The notes beneath the pieces are model-generated. The model was not told where the DNA came from, searched no databases, and saw nothing but the letters and a program-made list of their open reading frames with translations. A stretch of DNA of 64,000 bases from Nocardioides soli (lineage in GTDB: Bacteria > Actinomycetota > Actinomycetes > Propionibacteriales > Nocardioidaceae), in contig NZ_JACHWR010000002.1 of NCBI RefSeq assembly GCF_014191495.1, positions 1,726,784-1,790,783 of the forward strand, read 5' to 3'. This document shows positions 31,903 through 41,081 of this stretch, piece after piece. How positions within the stretch are numbered: position 1 is the first letter of the stretch; each line of letters starts with the position of its first letter. A program made the position numbers and the translations under genes.

Positions 31903-34900
31903 CCACGCCCCACCCCACCATCGGCCAGCGACTCACCGGCCTCGCCGCCTCGCTCGCCGTGCTGGGCATCGTCCTCGGCCTGCCCGCTCTCTTCCTCGCG
32001 ATCGGCGCCAGCCCGATCCCCGACCAGATGCCCACCCTGGACAGCGTCAAGAACGCGCTCCTGGCGCCCGACGACGGCACACTCGTTCTCGGCCTGTTCA
32101 AGGTGATCGGCTGGGTCGCGTGGGCCTTCATGGCGCTGAGCCTCGTCGTGGAGGCCATCGCGGCGCTCCGCAAGGTCCAGGCACCCCAGCTGCCCGGCCT
32201 TGGTCGGCCCCAGGCCGCAGCGCGCGGCCTCATCGGCCTGGCCGCCCTGCTGTTCATCGCCGCCCCCATCGCCGCGCAGGCAACCACGATCAGCTCGGCG
32301 GCCGCGGCCCCGGCTGCCGTGAGCCACGTCCACGCCGCCGCCGTCGACCAGGCCCCCGTGCAGCAGGACGTCAAGGCCGAGGTGAAGCAGGAGCGCCAAG
32401 CGCCCAAGACCGTCGACCACGCGGTGAAGCCGGGGGAGAGCCTCTGGTCGATCGCCGAGGACCACTTCGGCGACGGAGCCAGGTACAAGGAGATCGCCGA
32501 GCTCAACCGCGACCTGCTCGGCACGCAGCCGAGCTTCCTCGAGCCCGGCTGGGTGCTCAAGCTGCCCGCGCCTCAGGTCAAGGACGCCCCCGCACACCAG
32601 TACGGCGTCCAGGCCGGCGACACCCTCAGCGAGATCGCACAGGAGCAACTCGGCGACGCCGACCGGTGGCCCGAGATCTACCAGGCCTCCACCGGCGTCA
32701 CCCAGCCCGGCGGAGCCCAGCTGACCGACCCCAACGTCATCGACGTCGGCTGGACCCTCAACATCCCCGGTGCCGACAACCAGCAGCAGCCGCGTGAGGT
32801 CGAGCCCGAGAACCCCGCCAGTCCTGAGGACCAGCAGCCCGTCGACCCGCCGGCCAAGGAGAAGCCGCCGGTCGTCCAGGAGCCCGACGTGCCGGAGGTT
32901 CCCGAGACTGCGGCACCTGAGACTGAGGCACCCGAGGTCGCGCCGCCCCAGGCCGAGCAGCCGGCAGCCGCCGAGGTCGACCAGGTCGACGACAGCGACG
33001 ACTCGATCCTCGAGGCACCCTGGGTCCTCGCCGGTCTCACCGGCGGGGGCGTGCTGCTGTCCGGGGCCCTGTTGATGGCCCTGCGCTCACGCCGTCGCAC
33101 CGCGTTTCGCAACCGGCCGCCCGGCCGCGCGATCGCCGCCGCGTCGCCGGAGCTCGCGCCGGTGGAGATGACCCTGAACGCCACCGGCGCCGCCGCGGCC
33201 GCCACCGTGGAGTTCGCCGACGAGGCGCTGCGTCGCCTCGCGGCCGCCGTCGGCGCCCAGGGCACCACGATGCCGCCGCTCGCGGCCGTGGAGCTCGGGC
33301 ACGGCAAGCTGACCCTGCACCTCAGCGCGCCGGCCACCGTCCCCGCGCCCTGGGTAGGCAGCCCCGACCAGACCCACTGGCACGTCACCACGGATACCGA
33401 CGTCGACCAGCTCGGTCCCGACACCGAGACCGTCGAGCCGCCCTACCCGCTGCTGGCCACCATCGGGATGAGCGACACCGGCGAGACGTGGCTGCTGAAC
33501 TGCGAGGAGTTGTCCACCCTCACCATCAGCGGAGACCCCACCTACGGCCGCGACTTCGCCCGCCACCTCGCCGCCCAGCTGGCCGTGAACCCCTGGTCGC
33601 GGCGGGTGCAGGTGGACTGCATCGGCGTAGCCGAGGAGACCGTCGCCATGGACGAGCGGATCAGCTTCTACCCGACCGGAGCAGCCGGGTCGCCGGCAAC
33701 CGCGGAGATCCTCGCGGCCGCGGTCACCACCGTCGACCGGGCCAAGCGCCACGACACCGACGTGTCCACGGCCCGCACCGGCAGCGTCGACGACGACACC
33801 TGGCCCGCCCGGATGCTCCTGGTCGACGCCGCCGCCGGAGATCCCGAGGACCTCGAGCAGCTGCTGCAGCTGGTCACCGACCACGTCGGACAGTCGGCAA
33901 CCTCCATCGTCGTCGCAGGCGAACGCCCCAACACCCCGGGCGCGGTGCTGCACATGACCAACACCGGTCGCGTCGTCCTCGAGCACGCCGGCCTCAACCT
34001 CATCGCCGTCGGCCTCACCAGCGACGAGGCCCGCGGCTGCGCCCTGGTCTACGCCCAGAGCGAGACCCCGAAGTACGTCGACACGCCCGTGGACGAGACC
34101 GCCACCGACGGCTGGGAGGCCTACACCGACTCCTCCGGGGCTCTGCGTCGCGAGTTCACCCTGCCCCGCAACACCCCCGAGGACGCCGTTGACGAGCCGA
34201 TGTCCTCCCTCCTCGAGGGCCAGGACGAGAAGTACATCCGCGAGAGCGCGATCGTGCAGGAGGACCTCGAGGCGCTCGCGCCCAAGGTGCCGGGTCACGT
34301 CCGCGCCGAGGTCGAGGAGAAGGACCCCGACCTGGACCAGGACATCGCCGACTGGTTCTCACCCACCTGTGACCGGCCCCGGCTCACCCTGCTCGGTCCG
34401 GTCTCAGCCCGCGCCCACGGCAAGGCGCTGGCCAAGCGCAAGCCGTACTTCACCGAGCTGCTGGCGTTCCTCGCCCTGCACCGCAAGCACGGCGCCACCC
34501 GCGAGCAGATCCGCGAGGCGTTCTCGATCTCTGACGGCAAGGTGCGCGACTACACCAACATCGTCCGCGATTGGCTCGGCACCAACCCCCGCACCGGCGA
34601 GGACCACCTTCCCTACGCCGACAAGGCACCGGCCGCGAAGGTCACCGGCGTCAACGTCTACCAGGTCGACGACGGCCTGCTCGTCGACCTGGACCTGTTC
34701 CTCCGGCTCCGCAAGCGCGGCCAGGCCCGAGGGGGCGCAGAAGGCGTCGCGGACCTGTGCACCGCGCTCGAGCTGGTCGGGGAGGCCCAGCCGTTCAGCC
34801 AGCTCCGCGCGCAGGGATGGTCCTGGCTGGCCAACGAGCCTGACCGCGTCGACCTCATGGCGGCCGGCTGGATCGCCGACGTCGCCCTCATCGTCGTCAC

Positions 34901-35150
34901 CGAGGCTCTCGCGGCCGGCGACCTGATCAAGGCCCGCTCCGCCGCCTACGTCGCCAACCGCGCAGACCCCGACGGCGAGAGCACCCGACTGTGCCTGGCA
35001 CACGTCATGAAGGCCGAGGGCGACCAACTCGAGGCCGACCGGATCCTGCGCGAGGAGATCTGCAACCGGTCCGACGACGGCGACGCCCCCATGGAACTGT
35101 CGGAACGCACGAAGACCATCATCCGTACACACGGCTGGCTCGCGAGCTGA
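31899..35150 (+). CDS. Large membrane protein with two LysM domains and a cytoplasmic BTAD-like domain
   Basis: The 1083-aa product has three N-terminal TMs (about residues 10-36, 64-88, 105-126). Two LysM domains follow (about 169-222 GESLWSIAEDHFGDG and 231-288 GDTLSEIAQEQLGDA), then a Pro/Glu-rich linker, one TM (about 372-394) and a 690-aa C-terminal region. That region ends with a winged-helix plus TPR-like BTAD arrangement (RLTLLGPVSA, AFLALHRKHGATREQIREAF, GDLIKARSAAYVANRADPDG). LysM would bind wall glycan, and the C-terminal region would be cytoplasmic. LysM-BTAD proteins occur beside Tad loci in actinobacteria and may couple wall status to pilus assembly (inference). Confidence 0.75.
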   Translation: MTTPHPTIGQRLTGLAASLAVLGIVLGLPALFLAIGASPIPDQMPTLDSVKNALLAPDDGTLVLGLFKVIGWVAWAFMALSLVVEAIAALRKVQAPQLPGLGRPQAAARGLIGLAALLFIAAPIAAQATTISSAAAAPAAVSHVHAAAVDQAPVQQDVKAEVKQERQAPKTVDHAVKPGESLWSIAEDHFGDGARYKEIAELNRDLLGTQPSFLEPGWVLKLPAPQVKDAPAHQYGVQAGDTLSEIAQEQLGDADRWPEIYQASTGVTQPGGAQLTDPNVIDVGWTLNIPGADNQQQPREVEPENPASPEDQQPVDPPAKEKPPVVQEPDVPEVPETAAPETEAPEVAPPQAEQPAAAEVDQVDDSDDSILEAPWVLAGLTGGGVLLSGALLMALRSRRRTAFRNRPPGRAIAAASPELAPVEMTLNATGAAAAATVEFADEALRRLAAAVGAQGTTMPPLAAVELGHGKLTLHLSAPATVPAPWVGSPDQTHWHVTTDTDVDQLGPDTETVEPPYPLLATIGMSDTGETWLLNCEELSTLTISGDPTYGRDFARHLAAQLAVNPWSRRVQVDCIGVAEETVAMDERISFYPTGAAGSPATAEILAAAVTTVDRAKRHDTDVSTARTGSVDDDTWPARMLLVDAAAGDPEDLEQLLQLVTDHVGQSATSIVVAGERPNTPGAVLHMTNTGRVVLEHAGLNLIAVGLTSDEARGCALVYAQSETPKYVDTPVDETATDGWEAYTDSSGALRREFTLPRNTPEDAVDEPMSSLLEGQDEKYIRESAIVQEDLEALAPKVPGHVRAEVEEKDPDLDQDIADWFSPTCDRPRLTLLGPVSARAHGKALAKRKPYFTELLAFLALHRKHGATREQIREAFSISDGKVRDYTNIVRDWLGTNPRTGEDHLPYADKAPAAKVTGVNVYQVDDGLLVDLDLFLRLRKRGQARGGAEGVADLCTALELVGEAQPFSQLRAQGWSWLANEPDRVDLMAAGWIADVALIVVTEALAAGDLIKARSAAYVANRADPDGESTRLCLAHVMKAEGDQLEADRILREEICNRSDDGDAPMELSERTKTIIRTHGWLAS

Positions 35151-35172
35151 CTCGGGAAGGGAGCCCCAGCAC

Positions 35173-35445
35173 ATGACAACGTTCGACCAGGAGCTCACCG
35201 GCCGCTACGCCGCGGCCGGTGGAGACCGCCCCGACCCGGACGCCCGACGTATCGCCCGGGCCGTGTTCGTGCGCGACACCATCCGCACCCTCTACAACGC
35301 CGACAAGAAGTTCGGCATCGACCCTGCCGACAACGGCTCGCTCGCCGAGCTCGTCGACGCCGCCGAAGAGCACCTCGAGCACATCGCCAACGACGTCAGC
35401 AGATCCGTCACGACCCTGCCCAACACAGGAGGAGACACCGCATGA
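35173..35445 (+). CDS. 90-aa small protein of the Tad operon
   Basis: Soluble, acidic, helical (RIARAVFVRDTIRTLYNADKK, LAELVDAAEEHLEHIANDV). It starts at an ATG behind GGGAAGGGAG and overlaps the next gene by ATGA. It has no recognisable domain. Coupling suggests a role with the lipoprotein or pilus. Confidence 0.55.
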   Translation: MTTFDQELTGRYAAAGGDRPDPDARRIARAVFVRDTIRTLYNADKKFGIDPADNGSLAELVDAAEEHLEHIANDVSRSVTTLPNTGGDTA

Positions 35446-36005
35446 GGAAGCACCACTCCGCACTCGGGGGAGTGGCCCTTGCCCTGGCCCTCACCCTGAC
35501 GGGCTGCGGCGGCGACGACCCCGACCCCAAGGTCCAGGAGACGCCCACCGAGACTCCCTCGCCGACACTCACCAGCACGCCGACCCCGAAGACACCCGAG
35601 GAGAAGGCCGCCGCCCAGCTGACCGCCTACCTCGACGTCCGCGACGACGCGTTCCGGGCCGCCACGATCGACTTCAAGCGTCTCAACCCAGTGGCAACGG
35701 GGCGAGAGTTCCTCAACGTTCAGCAGAACGTCTCCGGGATCGAGCGCTCTGGAAGCAAGGTCACCGGGGAGTACTTCCACACCCTCGCTGAGCCCCGCCA
35801 GCGCGCCGACGACCAGATCTTCATCATCGACTGCGAGGACCGCACCGGAGTGAAGCGGACGAAGGATGGCAAGCCCGTCCCAGAGCAGAAGGACCCTGAA
35901 GGCAACCCGCTGCGCAACCCGGTGCCGATTGAGTACGAGTTGGTGCTGGAGAAGGGCCGGTGGCTGGTCACCAGCTCCAATGTGTTGTGGGACGAGCCGT
36001 GCTAG
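35442..36005 (+). CDS. Lipoprotein of the Tad operon
   Basis: The 187-aa product has a lipobox-type signal (MRKHHSALGGVALALALTLTGC; Cys at about residue 22), a Thr/Pro-rich linker, and a globular domain (KTPEEKAAAQLTAYLDVRDDAF, VTGEYFHTLAEPRQRADDQIF). The length and layout resemble NTF2-like lipoproteins, but I cannot confirm the fold. It is probably anchored outside the membrane and helps pilus assembly or adhesion. Confidence 0.65.
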   Translation: MRKHHSALGGVALALALTLTGCGGDDPDPKVQETPTETPSPTLTSTPTPKTPEEKAAAQLTAYLDVRDDAFRAATIDFKRLNPVATGREFLNVQQNVSGIERSGSKVTGEYFHTLAEPRQRADDQIFIIDCEDRTGVKRTKDGKPVPEQKDPEGNPLRNPVPIEYELVLEKGRWLVTSSNVLWDEPC

Positions 36006-36910
36006 CCCGAGCACTCGCCGCGATGCTCGCCGCGGCCGCATTCGTCGTGGTCGGCTCGACCTCGCCCGCGGCGGCGGCCGGCGGTGAGAACTGCTGGTAC
36101 GAGACTGACCCGAACACTGGGGAGGTCAAGCTCGCCTGCGAGGACCCGGGCAACGGCGGGGGCGGTAACGGTGACCCCGGCTCCGGAGGTTCGTCGACCT
36201 GCAACTACGGCGGGAAGGAGATCCCGTGCACCGGCCCAGAAGGGTCGGTCTGGAGCAGCAAGTACGCGTGCTGGATCGGGCCGTCGGCTGGTGAGCTGGG
36301 TGAGGATCTGCTGCCGCCGGATGGCCAGACGAAGGAGGACGGCGCCTGGCACGTGTGTTACTTCCCACCGCCTGGCTCGTCGTGGGAGTTCATGTGGATC
36401 GAGGCCGGCGTGGTCGGAATCGACCCGGTGGTCCTCGCTAATCGTGCGATCGCCTCGATGGACCTGGACCCGATCCAGATCGGCATCGTTCCCGAGCCGG
36501 GCGCCAACCGCGCCGGCTTGGTCGGTCTGCCGGTGTGGATGTGGGTCGACAGCCCGACGGACGACACCTTCGGCCCGATCACAGCCTCGGCCAGCCAAGG
36601 GCCGGTCTCGGTCAGCGCGACCGCCAGCGTCTCCAGCATCGTGTGGAACATGGGCGACGGCACCAAGATCACCTGCACCGGCAAGGGGACGCCGTACGCC
36701 GACCACTACGGGAAGCAGCCCTCGCCGACCTGCGGGCACCGCTACCCCAAGATGTCGTCGGACCAGCCCGACGGTGCGTACCAGGTCACCGCGACCAGCC
36801 ACTGGGTTGTCGAGTGGACCGGTGGCGGCCAGTCCGGAACCATCGAGTTCGACCTGACCACCGACCCGCTGCCGATCCGCATCGGCGAGGCCCAGGTGCT
36901 GACCCAGTGA
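35999..36910 (+). CDS. Secreted protein of the Tad operon, Cys-containing
   Basis: From the GTG overlapping the lipoprotein end the product is 303 aa. The signal peptide is MLARALAAMLAAAAFVVVG with AAAA cleavage region. A Gly-rich segment (about 50-75) with paired Cys follows, then a beta-rich domain with an Ig/PKD-like look (SIVWNMGDGTKITCTG, TCGHRYPK, VTATSHWVVEW). PKD-like folds have WxFGDG-type motifs; here WNMGDGT. It is probably a cell-surface component or pilus-tip adhesin. GTG overlap supports coupling. Confidence 0.65.
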   Translation: MLARALAAMLAAAAFVVVGSTSPAAAAGGENCWYETDPNTGEVKLACEDPGNGGGGNGDPGSGGSSTCNYGGKEIPCTGPEGSVWSSKYACWIGPSAGELGEDLLPPDGQTKEDGAWHVCYFPPPGSSWEFMWIEAGVVGIDPVVLANRAIASMDLDPIQIGIVPEPGANRAGLVGLPVWMWVDSPTDDTFGPITASASQGPVSVSATASVSSIVWNMGDGTKITCTGKGTPYADHYGKQPSPTCGHRYPKMSSDQPDGAYQVTATSHWVVEWTGGGQSGTIEFDLTTDPLPIRIGEAQVLTQ

Positions 36911-37401
36911 CGGGCAAGGGCATGGAGAACGTCTGGGCTCGCCTCACCGAGCTCCCAAGCATCCCGCCGCGGATGGGTCTGTTCGCGGGGCTTGCCGAGT
37001 GGCTCAAGCGGGGGATCGACCCGCGGCCGCGGATGTACGACATGGCGCCAACCTGGCGGGCGTTCCAGGCCGGCCTGCTCCAGCCCGGGAACCCGATCCA
37101 GTACCCCAGGCTGACCGGGTGGGCTCTCGACGTTGGCCAGGGCCGCGACGTCCGGATCATCGACGCGCCAGAGGGTGAGTTCGTCGCCGAGCCGCCGGTG
37201 GTCGTGGAGGGCGAGTTCGTCGACGACCACCCGGCCGAGTGGATCGCACGTCTGGCCCGCGACGGAGAGGCGATCGTGGCCGTGGGGGAGCAGGGGCCGG
37301 GCGGCTTCTCGACCTTCGCTGAGTGGAGCGCCACCTGGCACCTGGGCATCGTTCCGGTCGCGACCTACATGAGCCCACGCGGCGTCGGCGTCACCCCCTA
37401 G
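36907..37401 (+). CDS. 164-aa soluble protein ending the Tad operon
   Basis: The GTG overlaps the previous stop. The product is soluble with no signal (MTGKGMENVWARLTELPSIP). A beta-rich C-terminus (EGEFVDDHPAEWIARLARDGEA, FAEWSATWHLGIVPVATY) ends just before a strong terminator. No family recognised. Co-transcription suggests a link to pilus function. Confidence 0.55.
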   Translation: MTGKGMENVWARLTELPSIPPRMGLFAGLAEWLKRGIDPRPRMYDMAPTWRAFQAGLLQPGNPIQYPRLTGWALDVGQGRDVRIIDAPEGEFVAEPPVVVEGEFVDDHPAEWIARLARDGEAIVAVGEQGPGGFSTFAEWSATWHLGIVPVATYMSPRGVGVTP

Positions 37402-37413
37402 CTCCCCGTCAGC

Positions 37414-37451
37414 AACAGGTCCCCGTCCTCGAGCAAGGACGGGGACCTGTT
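37414..37451 (+). terminator. Strong rho-independent terminator of the Tad operon
   Basis: A perfect 15-bp stem, aacaggtccccgtcc (37414-37428) with ggacggggacctgtt (37437-37451) and an 8-nt loop, followed by ctcgttt. It is 13 bp after the last Tad gene. Confidence 0.88.
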
Positions 37452-37780
37452 CTCGTTTCTCCGGGGCGGATCGAGGCGGGACGGCTCGGCGGCTCGGGAG
37501 ATAGCCGGCCGGGTGGGGTGCCCGATCCAAGGGGAAAGCCCCAGGCGTCTCGGGTCACCTGGGGCTCTGGCGCCAAGTAGAGCACGCCCCGTCGCGGGGC
37601 GGCAGAAGAACCGGAAAACTTCGCCGCGGCGCCGCCGGGGTGGGCGCTCACCTGCCCGATCGCGGCCGCGACAGTGCCCGGTAGGCGCAGCTCGACCGGG
37701 CATTTCTGTCGAGTTGCAGCGAAGATTGACGACCGCCCTGCGGGGAAGTTTGACGAAACGACGGTGATGAGGCGTGGTCG
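37452..37780. other. 329-bp intergenic region, no supported gene
   Basis: It lies between the Tad terminator and the 3' end of the interrupted PIN gene. It contains GC-rich inverted fragments but no start with a ribosome binding site and no coherent frame. Confidence 0.4.
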
Positions 37781-38258
37781 TCAAAGAATGGCCATACGCT
37801 CTTTCACTCTGGGGCTTGGCGTGCAATGGCGTTCTCGAGGCGTTGCTGCGCCCTCTGGAGTCCGCCCTTCGCCCTCGTCACCTGGCCTCAGGCGCGCCTC
37901 ATCAAGCGCATCTCGGACGCGACGTCTGATGATCCGCTCCTCTAGGCCGGCCGACTCCCGCCGGACACGCTCCGCAAGCGCTATCAACTCAACCGGCATG
38001 TTCTCGTAGATGGAGATGTCCGTCAGCAGAGGAAGGTTCACCCTGGCATCCCTCTCGACAGCCGTTCGAACCGGACCCAGGCGAAGGAACTCAGTCAGAA
38101 AGTCCGGGCTGAGCGCCGGAGACGCTGGAGGGTCATGTCCTAGTCGGCTCCGAAGCTCCTTGCCGAGCGCGAGCGCTGTCCGGTCCAGGGTCAGGAACCA
38201 CGCCCTGTAACCCATTGGAGACGACGAGGCTCCACGGCGAAGCCCTGTGCGTCAGGCT
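37781..38258 (-). pseudogene. C-terminal fragment of a PIN-domain protein, cut off by an IS3 element
   Basis: It reads ...SNGYRAWFLTLDRTALALGK and on to ERMAIL. FLTLDRT matches the last acidic motif of PIN nucleases. It continues the N-terminal part at 39745 onwards once the IS, one GCT copy and one G of a GGG run near 38215 are removed. As it stands it has no proper start; the ATG at 38215 lies inside the fragment. Confidence 0.65.
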
Positions 38259-38318
38259 GTGGTGAGACACCGCTACTGAGTTCCTTCCCTCTGCACGGGG
38301 CGAGAAGTGAGATACCTG

Positions 38319-38728
38319 ATGACCATGACGTTGGCTGATGCTGCCCGGATCGATGATGGGGGGGTGACTCCTCGAGCTGACCGTCCGAAGCGACGTAGTT
38401 TCACCGCCGAGTACAAAGGCCGCGATCTTGGCCGAGTACGCCGCCGCTGACCGTGCCGAGCGTGGCGCGATCTTGCGTTGGGAGGGGCTGTACTCCTCCC
38501 ACATCGTGGAGTGGCGCAAGGCGGCCGAGACCGGCGCGACGGCCGCGCTGGGCCCCCAAGAGCCCAGAGCGCCGGGACCGGGAGGTCGAGCAGTTGCGGG
38601 CACGTGCGGAGAGGGCCGAGGCCGAACTGGCCCGGACGAAGGCCGCGCTGGACCTGGTGGGAAAAGCACACGCGCTCTTGGAGACGCTCTCCGAGAGCAC
38701 GGACACGCCGCGGCGGTCGCCGCGGTGA
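38319..38728 (+). pseudogene. IS3-family orfA, two frameshifts
   Basis: From ATG 38319 it reads TPRADRPKRRSFTAEYK, then the frame is lost by an extra G near 38421. It continues AAILAEYAAADRAERGAILR, is lost again at a C5 run near 38545, and ends REVEQLRARAERAEAELART, a leucine-zipper-like helix. This is the IS3 orfA HTH plus zipper. Its stop overlaps orfB. Confidence 0.65.
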
Positions 38729-39726
38729 TCAACCCGGCCGTTGATGACCTCGCCGAACACGTCGGGGTGAAGCGGGCGTGTGAGCTGCTGGGCCGGCCGC
38801 GCGGCAGCCACTACCGCGCCAAGCGGCCCCGGATGCACGGCCCGGCGCCGAAGCGACCGACACCACCGAATGCGCTCACCGCCGAGGAGCAGGCGCAGGT
38901 GATGGGCGTGTTGACCAGTGAACGGTTCTGCGACAAGTCGGTGGCCCAGACCTGGGCGACGCTGCTGGACGAGGGCACCTACCTGTGCTCGATGTCCACC
39001 ATGCATCGGCTGTTGCGCGCCCACGGCGCGGCCGGTGAGCGACGCCGTCAAGCCACGCATCCGGCGAAGAAGAAGCCTGAGCTGCTGGCCACCGGCCCCG
39101 GGCAGGTCTGGTCGTGGGACATCACCAAACTTCGTGGCCCGCAGCGCGGGGTCTGGTTCCAGCTCTACGTGGTGCTCGACATCTTCTCCCGCTACGTCGT
39201 GGCCTGGACCGTCCAGACGGTCGAGGACTCCCAGATCGCCACGACCATGCTCGAAGAGGCGATGGGCACCCACGGCATCCCCGAGGCGATCCACGCCGAC
39301 CGGGGCACCTCGATGACCTCCAAGCCCGTCGCCCAACTGCTGCTCGACCTCGGAGTCGACCGCAGCCATTCCCGGCCGCGGGTGAGCAACGACAACCCCT
39401 ACAACGAGGCCGCCTTCAAGACACTGAAGTACGCCCCGGTCTTCCCCGAGGCGTTCGGGTCACTGGCCGACGCCCGCGCGTTCTGCCAGGCGTTCTTCGG
39501 CTACTACAACCACGAACACCGCCACTCCGGCATCGCCCTGCACACCCCCGCCTCGGTCCACCACGGCACCGCGACCGACATCCGCGCGCAGCGTCAGGCC
39601 ACCCTCGACGCCGCGCACACAGCCCACCCCGAACGGTTCGGCAACCGCCGACCCCAGGCCCCCACCTTGCCGAAAGCCGCCTGGATCAACCAACCCTCAC
39701 CGGAGGCCCTGATACAGACCGCATAA
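38725..39726 (+). CDS. IS3-family orfB, integrase-core transposase
   Basis: The 333-aa product has an HTH_21-like N-terminus (VGVKRACELLGRPRGSHYRA) and an rve integrase core. Catalytic residues appear in WSWDITKL (Asp), IHADRGTSM (Asp) and YNEAAFKTLKY (Glu). The core is intact. The GTG overlaps the orfA stop. With orfA frameshifted, transposition in cis is doubtful. Confidence 0.85.
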   Translation: MINPAVDDLAEHVGVKRACELLGRPRGSHYRAKRPRMHGPAPKRPTPPNALTAEEQAQVMGVLTSERFCDKSVAQTWATLLDEGTYLCSMSTMHRLLRAHGAAGERRRQATHPAKKKPELLATGPGQVWSWDITKLRGPQRGVWFQLYVVLDIFSRYVVAWTVQTVEDSQIATTMLEEAMGTHGIPEAIHADRGTSMTSKPVAQLLLDLGVDRSHSRPRVSNDNPYNEAAFKTLKYAPVFPEAFGSLADARAFCQAFFGYYNHEHRHSGIALHTPASVHHGTATDIRAQRQATLDAAHTAHPERFGNRRPQAPTLPKAAWINQPSPEALIQTA

Positions 39727-39744
39727 CAAGACGTGTCTCAAACT

Positions 39745-41077
39745 GCTTGACATCTTCCGAAGCGCGATCACCCCGACGCAGTTCTCGACGTCGTGGGCAA
39801 CCAAACGGAGTCGCGTGATCTGGTCAAGATCTTCATCCGAGCCCGACCTCGCTCTGCGACGGTCGTGGCTCTCGTGCCAGATCTCCTGGACAGCGCTGCG
39901 GAGCTCAAGCGGAGGTGCGTCTGATTCCTCCTTCAGGTTGCGGTGGGTGACGCCGAAGTCATCGGCCAGGTACTCGCGCACGTCGTCCTTCGGCCGCATG
40001 TTTCCATCGAAGTTTGCCGCCCATCCGGCGAACTCAGTCCGACTCCGGCCAGCTGAGGCGTAGACGGCATAGAGGAAAGGCACGCGCGAGCGCCACTCGT
40101 CGGTGGCGGTCCGCGCGAAGGTCAGGCTTCGGTTGATGTGGCGCTCGACCTCCTCGATGACACCGTCAGTGACGTGGAGGCGAAGGCCGGCATCAAGGGC
40201 CGCGCGCAGCACCGTGTAGTGGCGCTCTGCGCGCTCGAACAGCAACGTCTCCGCAAGCAGCGGCAGCACGACCGTCGTATCGAGCCAGACGTCGCCATCA
40301 GAGAAGAGGCGGACGATCACTCGCTGGACATCTGGGGCTTCGCGCAAGAACGCGAAGAGGGTGTAGGCGTCGGCCAACCGTCGAAGGTGGCGCTGAGTAG
40401 AGGCGCTCGGGCGCTCGATGACTCGTCGTACGGTCGCGGTCGCCCGCTCGGGATCTACCTCTTTCAGAACGGCGTTCTCGCCCCGAGCCAAGGTGGCGAT
40501 CAGCTCAGTGGCATCGATCTGCTGAACCTCACCGGTCTGAACTGCAGACGCGAACGACTCCCCGCGTCGGATGAACAACTGCTCGATCGCCTGGCGGAGT
40601 TCGTGTGCAGCCTTCGCGCACGCTGCCTCGTCCTCCTCAATGTCCGGAAGCGCCTCGACCAAGGCCAGCCGGATCTCGCCCTCGATATGTTCTTCGTCTC
40701 TGAGGAACACTGCGGCTTGTTCCTGCATCTCCAGCCGCTTGGCATAGGACAAGCAGTAATCGTCGGTGGAGCGGTGGTGGTTGACCGCTCCGCCTTTGCG
40801 CGAGAGGCGAGTGAGGGCGCTCTCGGTCAGCGCCGCGACCTGCACTTCGTGTCCGGCCGGCAGCATCGCCTGCACGGCGGTGGTGATCGCCGCGCTCGTG
40901 AGGCGTGCATCGGCAGTCGTGTCGTGAAGCGCCGCCAGGACCAGCGACTCGAATGCGCTCTTCGTCAGCCCCTTGTCACTCGCTTGGTCCGCCGCATCAA
41001 GCGAAAGGTGCAGTAGAGCGATCTTGGAGTCGTCCTGGGTCAGACTCGGAGCAACGCGGTCCTTCAGTCCGCGTGCA
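39745..41077 (-). pseudogene. N-terminal part of a large PIN-domain protein, interrupted by IS3
   Basis: It contains a helical N-terminal region (SAFESLVLAALHDTT, HELRQAIEQLFIRRGESF), then GDVWLDTTVVLPLLAE, the first acidic motif of a PIN domain, and VIEEVERHINR, the second. It ends VGVIALRKMSS at the IS. The third motif is in the 37781-38258 fragment. Intact length about 590 aa. The 5' end is unclear: the frame opens near 41077 without an obvious ATG or GTG. A PIN RNase of this size could be a defence or regulatory nuclease (inference). Confidence 0.62.
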
Positions 41078-41081
41078 CTAT

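Larger units (their letters stand above)
38259..39744 (+). mobile_element. IS3-family insertion sequence, about 1486 bp, GCT target duplication
   Basis: The ends share the inverted core tgagacac (gtggtgagacac at 38259; gtgtctcaaact to 39744). GCT directly flanks both ends (38256-38258, 39745-39747). It carries overlapping orfA and orfB of IS3 type. It sits inside a PIN-domain gene whose frame is restored by its removal apart from one indel. Confidence 0.78.
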
